Of a stretch of 64,000 bases of DNA, positions 8,392-16,021 are shown piece after piece; the first letter of the stretch is position 1; the number at the start of each line of letters is the position of its first letter. Source of the stretch: Variovorax beijingensis (GTDB lineage: Bacteria > Pseudomonadota > Gammaproteobacteria > Burkholderiales > Burkholderiaceae_C); the NCBI RefSeq assembly GCF_003951285.1, contig NZ_RXFQ01000011.1:146336-210335 (forward strand), read 5' to 3'. Under the pieces are notes generated by a model. That model did no database searches. It had not been told where the DNA came from and saw only the letters and a program-made list of their open reading frames with translations. The translations under genes were made by a program, and so were the position numbers.

Positions 8392-9671
8392 CCACCCTCC
8401 ACGCCCTGTCCGAAGCGATGCCGCCGCTGCTGTTCGGCTTCGTCTTCTACTACCCCTTCTTCATGGCGTACGTCTGGATGGCGGGCGGCCTGTCGCATGC
8501 CTGGGTGTTCGAGCGCCGGCGCGACGTCGAGATCGATCCGCTGCAAGTGCTTGCGTCGCAGCCCCTGGTGACGGTGGTGGTGCCCTGCTTCAACGAAGCG
8601 CCCCACCTGCGCGAGGTGATCGAGCAGCTGATGCGCACGCGCTATCCGAACTTCGAGGTGATCGCCGTCAACGACGGCAGCACCGACGGCACGGGCGAGC
8701 TGCTCGACGCGATGACGCAGGAATACAGCCGCCTGCGCGTGATCCACAACGCCAGCAACCAGGGCAAGGCCGTGGGCCTGAACACCGCCTGCCAGCTCGC
8801 GCGCGGCGAGTACATCCTGGGCATCGACGGCGATGCGCTGGTGGACGCCAACGCCATTGCCTGGATGCTGAACCCGATGCTGGAGTCCGAGCGCATCGGC
8901 GCCGTGACCGGCAATCCGCGCATCCGCACCCGCACCACGCTGCTCGGGCGCATGCAGGTGGGCGAGTTCTCCTCGATCATCGGGCTCATCAAGCGCTCGC
9001 AGCAGCTGGTGGGCACGCTGTTCACGGTGTCGGGCGTGATCGCGATGTTCCGCCGCCGCGCCGTGATCGACGTGGGCTTCTGGAGCCCCGACGTGCTCAC
9101 CGAGGACATCGACATGAGCTGGAAGCTCCAGCTCGGCGGCTGGCAGCTGCGCTTCGAGCCGCGCGCGCTGTGCTGGATCCTCATGCCCGAGACCTTGCGC
9201 GGCCTCTGGAAGCAGCGCCTGCGCTGGGCCGTCGGCGGCATCCAGACCATGCTGCGCTACACCCCGCGCATCCTGCGGCCGCGGCAGTGGCGCATGTGGC
9301 TGGTCTATGCCGAGTACATGGTCAGCGTGGTGTGGGCCTATGCGATGGCGCTCGTGCTGCTCATCGGCTTTCTGCGGCCGTTGCTGCCCGCTGCGTCGGC
9401 GTGGCATTCGGCGCTGCTGCCGCACTGGCAGGGCACGCTGCTTGCCATGACCTGCATCCTGCAGATGCTGCTGAGCCTGTGGATCGATCGCCGCTACGAC
9501 CGCGACCTGCTGCGCTATTTCGCCGGAACGATCTGGTACCCGATCGCTTTCTGGACCATCACGATGGCGGCCACCGTCATCGCCCTTCCCAAAGCCCTGA
9601 TGCGCCGCCGCGGCAAGCGTGCGGTGTGGACGAGCCCTGACCGAGGAGTTTCCGATGCACCACCACCCTGA
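8388..9671 (+). CDS. pgaC: Poly-beta-1,6-GlcNAc synthase PgaC (GT2)
   Basis: Inner-membrane processive family-2 glycosyltransferase polymerising UDP-GlcNAc into PNAG. 427 residues. Two N-terminal hydrophobic segments precede the GT-A domain with VPCFNE, DGD (147-149), TED (238-240) and QRLRW (276-280). C-terminal membrane helices cover about 305-335, 355-380 and 395-420. All catalytic motifs are intact. In E. coli this enzyme works with PgaD and is activated by c-di-GMP. The signalling cluster at 31-39.7 kb shows that the cell makes this messenger, but no link is visible in sequence. Confidence 0.96.
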   Translation: MTTLHALSEAMPPLLFGFVFYYPFFMAYVWMAGGLSHAWVFERRRDVEIDPLQVLASQPLVTVVVPCFNEAPHLREVIEQLMRTRYPNFEVIAVNDGSTDGTGELLDAMTQEYSRLRVIHNASNQGKAVGLNTACQLARGEYILGIDGDALVDANAIAWMLNPMLESERIGAVTGNPRIRTRTTLLGRMQVGEFSSIIGLIKRSQQLVGTLFTVSGVIAMFRRRAVIDVGFWSPDVLTEDIDMSWKLQLGGWQLRFEPRALCWILMPETLRGLWKQRLRWAVGGIQTMLRYTPRILRPRQWRMWLVYAEYMVSVVWAYAMALVLLIGFLRPLLPAASAWHSALLPHWQGTLLAMTCILQMLLSLWIDRRYDRDLLRYFAGTIWYPIAFWTITMAATVIALPKALMRRRGKRAVWTSPDRGVSDAPPP

Positions 9672-10206
9672 ATCCCACACCCTGCCGCCGGTGCGGCGCC
9701 GCTCCTGGGGCCAGCCCGCGGGGGAAGAGCCGATCATCGACGCCGCGCGGATTTCGCTGCGCGCCTTCGGCAGCGGCCGCTCGCCGCAGCGCACGCTGGC
9801 CATGTACCTGTGGCTGCGCGTGCTGCGCCCGGCCGTCACCGTGGCGATCTGGTTCTGCGCGGTCTGGTACGCATGGCCCTACGTGCTCGGCGCGCGCTCG
9901 CAGCCCGAGGTGCTGCACCTGCTCGGCCTCTATGCCACCGTGATCGGCGTGATCCTGGTCTCGATGCTGCTGATGGCGCCGTTCCGCCGGCTGCAGCAGC
10001 TGCGCGAAACGCCGCCGGACCAGGAGCAGTCGTCGCTGTTCGCGCTGGCCTCCTACATCGCCGTGCCGCCGGCACGCCTGTCCACCTGGCAGCGCGCCCG
10101 CCAATTGCTGGTGCACCACGACCGCGACGGCCAGCTGCGCCATGCCGAGGACGCGGCACTCGGCCTGCCGCAGCCCGCGCTGCAAACGGCGGCCGCTGCG
10201 CGCTGA
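9655..10206 (+). CDS. pgaD: PNAG biosynthesis protein PgaD
   Basis: Small inner-membrane partner of PgaC that in E. coli helps bind c-di-GMP and activate synthesis. About 183 residues with two predicted membrane helices (AVTVAIWFCAVWYAWPYVL and LLGLYATVIGVILVSMLLM) followed by a basic/glutamine-rich cytoplasmic tail. I used the ATG at 9655 because GAGGAG lies 9 nt upstream; an in-frame start at 9619 lacks this. The gene overlaps the end of pgaC by 17 bp, indicating translational coupling. Called mainly from position and topology, since PgaD sequences are poorly conserved. Confidence 0.85.
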   Translation: MHHHPESHTLPPVRRRSWGQPAGEEPIIDAARISLRAFGSGRSPQRTLAMYLWLRVLRPAVTVAIWFCAVWYAWPYVLGARSQPEVLHLLGLYATVIGVILVSMLLMAPFRRLQQLRETPPDQEQSSLFALASYIAVPPARLSTWQRARQLLVHHDRDGQLRHAEDAALGLPQPALQTAAAAR

Positions 10207-10288
10207 GCGGTACGGCCGCATCCCTGCAGGGGTTTCGCGTCGGTGATTCAATCGCTCCGGTTCGCAGCAACCCTTCAAGGACTCTTCA

Positions 10289-11086
10289 ATGGATCTCCAG
10301 CTCCAGGACCAGCACGTTCTCATCACCGGCGGCAGCAAGGGCATCGGCCTGGCCTGCGCGCTGGGCTTCCTGCAGGAGGGCGCGCGCGTGAGCCTCGTGT
10401 CGCGCGACCTGCAGAACCTGGAGCGGGGCCGCAAGACCCTGGCCGAAGCGTTCGCCGAGGCCGAGGGCCGGGTCTCGGTGCATGCGGCCGACCTCAAGGA
10501 TCCGGCCAGCGCCGTGGCCGCGCTCGATGCGGCCGAGCAGGCCTTCGGACCGGTCGACGTGCTGGTCAATTCGGCCGGCGCCGCGCGCCGCACGCCGCCC
10601 GACGAGCTGGATGCCGCCGCCTGGCACGACGCGATGGACGCCAAGTACTTCACCTACATCCACATGATCGATCCGGTGGTCAAGCGCATGGGCCGGCGCG
10701 GCCGCGGCGCGATCGTCAACGTGATCGGCCAGGGCGGCAAGGTCGCGAGCCCGGTGCACATGGCCGGCGGCGCGGCCAATGCGGCGCTGATGCTGGTGAG
10801 CGCCGGCATGGCCGCGGCCTATGCGGCCAGGGGCGTGCGCGTGAATGCGGTGAACCCCGGCCTCACGCTGACCGAGCGGCTGCAGGAAGGCATGAAGGCG
10901 GACGCGAAGCTGCAGGGCATCGGCAGCGACGAGGCGCTGCAGCGCGCCACGGCCCGGCTGCCGCTCGGGCGCATCGCCACGCCGCAGGAAATTGCCAACA
11001 CGGTCGTGTTCCTGGCGTCGCCGAAGGCGAGCTATGTGACGGGCGCGATCGTCGCGATGGACGGCGCGGTCACGCCGATGATCTGA
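10289..11086 (+). CDS. SDR-family protein lacking the catalytic Tyr/Lys
   Basis: Rossmann-fold short-chain dehydrogenase/reductase relative, 265 residues. The nucleotide site TGGSKGIG (13-20) and NSAG (94-97) are kept, as is the VNAVNPG segment after the active site. The catalytic region reads NVIGQGG...PVHMAGGAANAAL. Aligned with the usual Y-x3-K, the Tyr position is Gly160 and the Lys position Asn164, and the usual Ser is also missing. It may bind NAD(P) without normal SDR chemistry or use other residues. It ends 17 bp inside the convergent LysR gene. Confidence 0.85.
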   Translation: MDLQLQDQHVLITGGSKGIGLACALGFLQEGARVSLVSRDLQNLERGRKTLAEAFAEAEGRVSVHAADLKDPASAVAALDAAEQAFGPVDVLVNSAGAARRTPPDELDAAAWHDAMDAKYFTYIHMIDPVVKRMGRRGRGAIVNVIGQGGKVASPVHMAGGAANAALMLVSAGMAAAYAARGVRVNAVNPGLTLTERLQEGMKADAKLQGIGSDEALQRATARLPLGRIATPQEIANTVVFLASPKASYVTGAIVAMDGAVTPMI

Positions 11087-11996
11087 GGGCGGTGGCCGTG
11101 GTCAGCGCCTCGAACTTCAGCGCCAGGAAATCGACCAGCGCCCGCACGCGCGCGGGCACGAAGCGCCCGCTCGGCAACAGGGCGTGCAGCGGATAGGGCT
11201 CGGTGTCCCACTCGGGCAGCAGGTGCACCAGCCGGCCGCTCGCGATGTCGTTGTGCACGTCGAGCGCTGACTTCAGCGTAATGCCGCGCCCCGCCACCGC
11301 CCACTCGCGCGCGAGCGACGCGTCGTCCACGCTGCGGTCGCCCTTCACGCGCACTTCGGTCCACTGCCCGTTCTGCGTGAATCGCCATGTGCGATGGCGG
11401 CGCCCGCCGCGGTCGAAGGTGAGGCAGTTGTGATGCACCAGGTCCTGCGGCGTCTTCGGCGCGGGGTGGCGGCGCAGGTAGGCGGGCGATGCGGTGAGCA
11501 GCGGATTGGTCAGCGCGAACGGCCGCGCCACCAGCCGTGAATCGGCCAGCGCGCCGTAGCGCAGCGCCACGTCGACCTCGTCGCGCGTCACGTCGAGCAG
11601 CCGGTCGCCGACGGACAGCGACAGCTGCACGCCCGGATGCAGCGCAAGGAATTCGTCGAACCAGGGCAGCAGCGTGCTGCGCGTGAGGTCCGACGGGGCG
11701 GCCACGCGCAGGGTGCCGACCAGCTCGCCGCGCTCGGCCGTGACCAGCGACTCGCCTTCGTCCAGCAGCTCGAAGGCGCGCACCGCGTAGTCGAGCAGCG
11801 TCTGGCCCTGCGAGGTCAAGCGCATGGCGCGGGTCGAGCGCTCGAACAGCCGGGCGCCGAGCTGCGTTTCCAGCCGCTTGAGCGTGGCGCTGGCCGCCGC
11901 CGGCGTCATGCCCAGCGCATGGGCGGCGGCCGTGAGCGTGCCGCCGCGGGCGGTCTGCACCAGCACCTGGAGGTCCGAGAAATTTTCAATTCTCAT
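11070..11996 (-). CDS. LysR-family regulator, divergent from an alcohol dehydrogenase
   Basis: 308-residue LysR-type transcription factor. The N-terminal winged helix-turn-helix (about 5-62, TLTAAAHALGMTPAAASATLKRLE) is followed by a periplasmic-binding-like effector domain (about 90-295). The sequence (LGARLFERSTRAMRLTSQG; DVALRYGALADS) resembles the large AaeR/DmlR-like group. Starts diverge from the alcohol dehydrogenase gene across 97 bp containing two dyads, one overlapping this gene's own start codon. That layout suggests self-repression and control of the neighbour. Confidence 0.92.
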   Translation of the reverse strand: MRIENFSDLQVLVQTARGGTLTAAAHALGMTPAAASATLKRLETQLGARLFERSTRAMRLTSQGQTLLDYAVRAFELLDEGESLVTAERGELVGTLRVAAPSDLTRSTLLPWFDEFLALHPGVQLSLSVGDRLLDVTRDEVDVALRYGALADSRLVARPFALTNPLLTASPAYLRRHPAPKTPQDLVHHNCLTFDRGGRRHRTWRFTQNGQWTEVRVKGDRSVDDASLAREWAVAGRGITLKSALDVHNDIASGRLVHLLPEWDTEPYPLHALLPSGRFVPARVRALVDFLALKFEALTTATALRSSA

Positions 11997-12004
11997 TTGA
12001 AAAT
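11982..12004. promoter_or_regulatory. Dyad over the LysR start codon
   Basis: ATTTTCAA (11982-11989) and TTGAAAAT (11997-12004) form a perfect 8-bp inverted repeat with a 7-nt spacer that contains the LysR start codon. Binding here would block translation start or promoter clearance of the regulator, fitting autoregulation. Confidence 0.5.
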
Positions 12005-12011
12005 GTTGCTC

Positions 12012-12038
12012 ATCAAGATGGTCTTATCAATTCTTGAT
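12012..12038. promoter_or_regulatory. Second dyad in the LysR/ADH divergent promoter
   Basis: ATCAAGA (12012-12018) and TCTTGAT (12032-12038) are a perfect 7-bp inverted repeat with a 13-nt spacer, 56 bp before the dehydrogenase start. Spacing and location fit a LysR recognition site for the divergent gene. This is inferred from symmetry only. Confidence 0.5.
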
Positions 12039-12093
12039 TGTCATCCTACAGTCGAGCCATCGTTCAGGAAACACCCAAGGAAAGGTTCTCCCC

Positions 12094-13104
12094 ATGAAAG
12101 CCATCGGCTACTACCAACCCCTGCCCATCGACAACCCCGAGTCGCTGCAGGACATCGAATTGCCCGCCCCCGTGACCGGCCCGCGCGACCTGCTGGTGCG
12201 CGTGAAGGCGATCTCGGTCAACCCGGTCGACACCAAGGTGCGCAGGAACATGGCGCCCGAAGCCGGCCAGCCCAAGGTGCTGGGCTGGGATGCCGCGGGC
12301 ACGGTCGAGGCCGTCGGCGCCGGGGTGAAGAACTTCAAGGTCGGCGACCGCGTGTACTACGCCGGCTCGATCGTGCGGCCCGGCGCCAACGCCGAACTGC
12401 ATGCGGTGGACGAGCGCATCGCGGCGCTCGCGCCCACGAGCCTCGACGATGCGCAGGCCGCCGCGATGCCGCTGACCACCATCACCGCCTACGAGCTGCT
12501 GTTCGACCGCCTCCGGGTGCCGAAGAACGGCGGCGCGGGCCAGACGCTGCTGGTCACCGGCGGGGCCGGCGGCGTGGGGTCGATCCTCATTCAACTTGCG
12601 CGCCAGCTCACGCAACTGCGCGTGGTGGCCACCGCCTCGCGCGCCGAGACGCGGGCCTGGTGCCTGGCGCTCGGCGCCCACGCGGTCATCGACCATTCGA
12701 AGCCGCTCGCGGCCGAACTCAAGGCCGCGGGCATCGGGGAGGTCGACATGGTCGCGAGCCTCACGCAGACCGGCCAGCACTACGCGCAGATCATCGAAAG
12801 CCTCAAGCCCCAGGGCCAGCTCGCGGTGATCGACGACCTGCCGTCGCTCGACGCGATGCCGCTCAAGACCAAGTGCATCTCGCTGCACTGGGAAATGATG
12901 TTCGCGCGCTCGCGCTTCGAAACGCCGGACATCGCCGAGCAGGGCGCGCTGCTGGCCGAGGTGGCGGCGCTGGTCGATGCGGGCCGCATCCGCACGACCG
13001 CCAACGCGGGCTTCGGCACCATCAACGCCGCCAACCTCAGGAAGGCGCATGCGCTGATCGAAAGCGGCAAGGCGCAGGGCAAGGTGGTGCTCGCGGGGTT
13101 CTGA
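12094..13104 (+). CDS. Zinc-type alcohol dehydrogenase-like / quinone oxidoreductase (MDR)
   Basis: 336-residue medium-chain dehydrogenase/reductase, NAD(P)H-dependent, probably reducing a quinone or enone. The N-terminal GroES-like domain (MKAIGYYQPLP...LLVRVKAISVNPVDTKVR) lacks the cysteine ligands of true zinc alcohol dehydrogenases. The Rossmann domain has VTGGAGGVGSILIQLAR. ATG 12094 was preferred over 12034 because AAGGAAAGG lies just upstream and the family starts MKAIG. Divergent from, and probably regulated by, the LysR at 11070. Confidence 0.9.
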   Translation: MKAIGYYQPLPIDNPESLQDIELPAPVTGPRDLLVRVKAISVNPVDTKVRRNMAPEAGQPKVLGWDAAGTVEAVGAGVKNFKVGDRVYYAGSIVRPGANAELHAVDERIAALAPTSLDDAQAAAMPLTTITAYELLFDRLRVPKNGGAGQTLLVTGGAGGVGSILIQLARQLTQLRVVATASRAETRAWCLALGAHAVIDHSKPLAAELKAAGIGEVDMVASLTQTGQHYAQIIESLKPQGQLAVIDDLPSLDAMPLKTKCISLHWEMMFARSRFETPDIAEQGALLAEVAALVDAGRIRTTANAGFGTINAANLRKAHALIESGKAQGKVVLAGF

Positions 13105-13118
13105 GCACAATCGGCCGC

Positions 13119-13688
13119 ATGGCCGAAGACAGCATCCAGCCCCCGATCGAATTCGAAACCCCGCGCCTTCGGCTGCGCCAGTGGCAGGGGAGCGATCTCG
13201 CGCCCTTTGCCGCGCTCGCGGCCGATCCGCTGGTGATGGAGTTCCTGCTGCCGCTTCCCACGCGGGCCGCGAGCGATGCGCTGGCCGCGCGCATCCGGGC
13301 CCGCATCGCCGAGCAGGGCTGGGGCTTCTGGGCCGTGGAGCACAAGGCATCGGGCGAGTTCGCCGGCTTCACGGGCCTGAACGTGCCGCTGGCCGCCCTG
13401 CCCTTTTCGCCCTGCGTCGAGATCGGCTGGCGCTTCGCCCGAAAGTGGTGGGGCCAGGGGCTCGCGACCGAGGCCGCGCACGCCGCCTTGCAGGTGGGTT
13501 TCGAGCGGCTCGGGTTCGACGAGATCGTGGCGTTCACGGCGCTCGGCAATCTTCGCTCGGCGGCGGTGATGGAGCGCCTGGGCATGCGCGAGGACCTGGA
13601 TGGCGCCTTCGACCACCCGGCCGTGCCCGAGGGGCATGCGCTGCGGCGGCACAGGCTCTATAGCATCGCCCGGCCGAAGCAAGGATGA
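13119..13688 (+). CDS. GNAT-family N-acetyltransferase
   Basis: 189-residue GCN5-related acetyltransferase of the RimJ/RimL-like group. The N-end ETPRLRLRQWQGSDL and the acetyl-CoA-binding stretch EIGWRFARKWWGQGLATEAA are typical, followed by the ERLGMR element near the C-terminal third. It begins 14 bp after the dehydrogenase stop, so it is probably co-transcribed. Substrate (protein N-terminus or small molecule) unknown. Confidence 0.9.
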   Translation: MAEDSIQPPIEFETPRLRLRQWQGSDLAPFAALAADPLVMEFLLPLPTRAASDALAARIRARIAEQGWGFWAVEHKASGEFAGFTGLNVPLAALPFSPCVEIGWRFARKWWGQGLATEAAHAALQVGFERLGFDEIVAFTALGNLRSAAVMERLGMREDLDGAFDHPAVPEGHALRRHRLYSIARPKQG

Positions 13689-13698
13689 GGGCCGCGCG

Positions 13699-15057
13699 CT
13701 ACTTCGCCTGCGCCGACACGCGCCAGACCACGTTGCCCACGTCGTCGGCCACCAGCAGCGCGCCGCTCTTGTCGAGCGCCACGCCCACCGGGCGGCCGTG
13801 CGCCTTTTCGTCGGCCGAGAGGAAGCCGGTCAGCACGTCGACCGGCGGCCCGCTCGGCTTGCCGCCGGAGAACGGCACGAACACCACCTTGTAGCCCGAC
13901 TTCGGCTTGCGGTTCCAGGAGCCGTGCTCGCCGATGAAGGCGCCGGCCGCGAACTGGGGCGGCATGCCGCGGCCGTCCGAGAAGACCAGCCCCAGAGGCG
14001 CGACGTGCGAGCCGAGCGCGTAGTCGGGCGCGATGGCCTTGGCCACCATGTCGGGCTTCTGCGGCGTGACGCGCGCGTCCACATGGCCGCCGTAGTAGCT
14101 CCAGGGCCAGCCGTAGAAGGCGCCATCCTTCACCGAGGTCAGGTAGTCGGGCACCAGGTCGCTGCCGATTTCGTCGCGCTCGTTGACCACGGTCCACAGC
14201 GCCTTGGTCTCGGGCTCCCAGGCCAGTCCGTTGGGGTTGCGCAGGCCGCTTGCGAACAGGCGCTTTTCGCCGCTCTTCATGTCCACTTCCCAGATGGCGG
14301 CGCGGCCTTCTTCGGCGGCCATCCCGTTCTCGCCGATGTTGCTGTTGGAGCCGACCGTGACGTAGAGCTTGGTGCCTTCGGCATTGGCGATCACGTTCTT
14401 GGTCCAGTGGTGGTTGATGCCCGCGGGCAGCGGCGTGACCACCGTGGGCGCTGCGCTGGCCGAGGTCTGGCCCTCGGTGTAGGGCACCTTGACGAGCGCG
14501 TCGGCGTTGGCGATGAACAGCTCGCTGCCCACCAGCGCCATGCCGAACGGCGAGCTCAGGTTCGACAGGAACACCTGCCGCACCTCGGCCGCGCCGTCTC
14601 CGTCTGCATCGCGCAGCAGCGTGATGCGGTTGGGACTCGGCACGCCCGCCCCGGCGCGGCCCATGACCTTGCCCATGACCCAGTTGCGGATCTTGCCCAT
14701 CGGGCCGCTGGCGCCGTCGCTGCTGCCTTCGGGCTTGGGCGGCTTGTTGCTTTCGGCCACCAGCACGTCGCCGTTGGGCAGCGTGTAGACCCAGCGCGGG
14801 TGGTCCAGCCCGCGCGCCAGCGCGCTCACGCGCAGGCCCTGGGCGGGCTTGGGGGCGGCGGTGTCGGTCCAGCCGACCGCCGCAGCCACGTTGACGGTGG
14901 GAATCAGCGTCTTGTTGGGTTCGGCCAGTTGCGGACGCGGCCCGATGGTGGCCTCGGGCGCCAGCTTGGCGGTTTCGCCGCAGCCGGCGAGCGCCAGCGC
15001 GGCAGCCATGGCGGCCACCCCGGCCAGCGGGGAAATGGCGATGCTCGGTACCTTCAT
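13699..15057 (-). CDS. PQQ-type glucose/sorbosone dehydrogenase, lipoprotein
   Basis: Periplasmic beta-propeller of the soluble glucose/L-sorbosone dehydrogenase family, which uses pyrroloquinoline quinone to oxidise sugars or aldehydes. 452 residues with a lipoprotein signal (LALAGC, Cys26). Propeller blades show LDHPRWVYTLPNGDVLVAES, SSPFGMAL, ASGLRNPNGLAWEP and GEHGSWNRKPKSGYKVVFV, all characteristic. No PQQ biosynthesis genes are in the window, so the cofactor is inferred from the family. It converges on the GNAT gene. Confidence 0.88.
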   Translation of the reverse strand: MKVPSIAISPLAGVAAMAAALALAGCGETAKLAPEATIGPRPQLAEPNKTLIPTVNVAAAVGWTDTAAPKPAQGLRVSALARGLDHPRWVYTLPNGDVLVAESNKPPKPEGSSDGASGPMGKIRNWVMGKVMGRAGAGVPSPNRITLLRDADGDGAAEVRQVFLSNLSSPFGMALVGSELFIANADALVKVPYTEGQTSASAAPTVVTPLPAGINHHWTKNVIANAEGTKLYVTVGSNSNIGENGMAAEEGRAAIWEVDMKSGEKRLFASGLRNPNGLAWEPETKALWTVVNERDEIGSDLVPDYLTSVKDGAFYGWPWSYYGGHVDARVTPQKPDMVAKAIAPDYALGSHVAPLGLVFSDGRGMPPQFAAGAFIGEHGSWNRKPKSGYKVVFVPFSGGKPSGPPVDVLTGFLSADEKAHGRPVGVALDKSGALLVADDVGNVVWRVSAQAK

Positions 15058-15220
15058 TCGCGCTCCTTGGTTTGTTGCGGCACGGGGCCGCCTTTCTTCG
15101 TTCGTTCGCTTCGGCGTTCCTTCGGCAAATCATGAGGACGGCGCCCGCAGGGACTGTCGGCCATGGGCGCTTTTTGGCGTGGGCGCACCCCATTCACGCA
15201 TCGCCGCTACCATCGGCCGC

Positions 15221-15970
15221 ATGACCGACGACCTGTTCCGTGCCGACGCCTACCTGCGCGCCTGCGAAGCCCGCATCCTGCGCATCGACGATACCGGCAT
15301 CGTGCTGGACCGCACCGTGTTCTATCCGCTGGGCGGCGGGCAGGCCGGCGACACCGGCGTGCTGGCCTTGGCCGACGGGCGCGAACTGGCCATTGCCGAC
15401 ACGCGCAAGGCGAAGAACGAGGAAGGCCAGCCCACGCAGGAAGTCGTCCACGTGCCGGCGCCCGGCCAGGCCGAATTGCTCGCCGCGCTGGAGCCCGGCA
15501 GCGCCGTGACCGCCCGCCTCGACTGGGAGCGCCGCCACCGGCTGATGCGCTTCCATACCGCCAGCCACCTGCTCTGCCACCTGGTGCCCGTGCCGGTGAA
15601 CGGCTGCTCGATCACGCCCGACTACGCGCGCATCGACTTCCACATGACCGATCCGCTCGACAAGGAAGCGCTGACGGCCGGCCTCGCACGGCTGGTGGAA
15701 GCCGCGCATCCGCTGACCGTGGGCGCCATCACCGACGAGGAGCTCGACGCCAACCCGGCGCTGGTCAAGAGCATGAGCGTCCAGCCGCCGCGCGGCACGG
15801 GCACGGTACGCACCATCCGAATCGGCGGCGAGGGCGAGGCGCAGATCGATTTCCAGCCCTGCGGCGGCACGCATGTTGCAAACACCGCCGAGATCGGCGC
15901 GGTGATGGTCACCAAGATCGAGAAAAAGAGCGCCAACAGCCGCCGCGTGGTGCTGGGCTGGGCCGCCTGA
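15221..15970 (+). CDS. Alanyl-tRNA editing protein AlaX
   Basis: Free-standing trans-editing factor that deacylates Ser- or Gly-mischarged tRNA-Ala, related to the AlaRS/ThrRS editing domain. 249 residues. The beta-barrel part includes FYPLGGGQAGDTG. The zinc site is HTASH (His112, His116) plus CGGTH (Cys214, His218). All four metal ligands are present. ATG 15221 gives the normal family N-end; the upstream in-frame extension is non-homologous. Monocistronic between a divergent dehydrogenase and dsbD. Confidence 0.92.
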   Translation: MTDDLFRADAYLRACEARILRIDDTGIVLDRTVFYPLGGGQAGDTGVLALADGRELAIADTRKAKNEEGQPTQEVVHVPAPGQAELLAALEPGSAVTARLDWERRHRLMRFHTASHLLCHLVPVPVNGCSITPDYARIDFHMTDPLDKEALTAGLARLVEAAHPLTVGAITDEELDANPALVKSMSVQPPRGTGTVRTIRIGGEGEAQIDFQPCGGTHVANTAEIGAVMVTKIEKKSANSRRVVLGWAA

Positions 15971-16021
15971 GCCGCCGCAACCATCGGAACTTCGCACCGC
16001 TCCCCTGCTCCGACTGACGGC

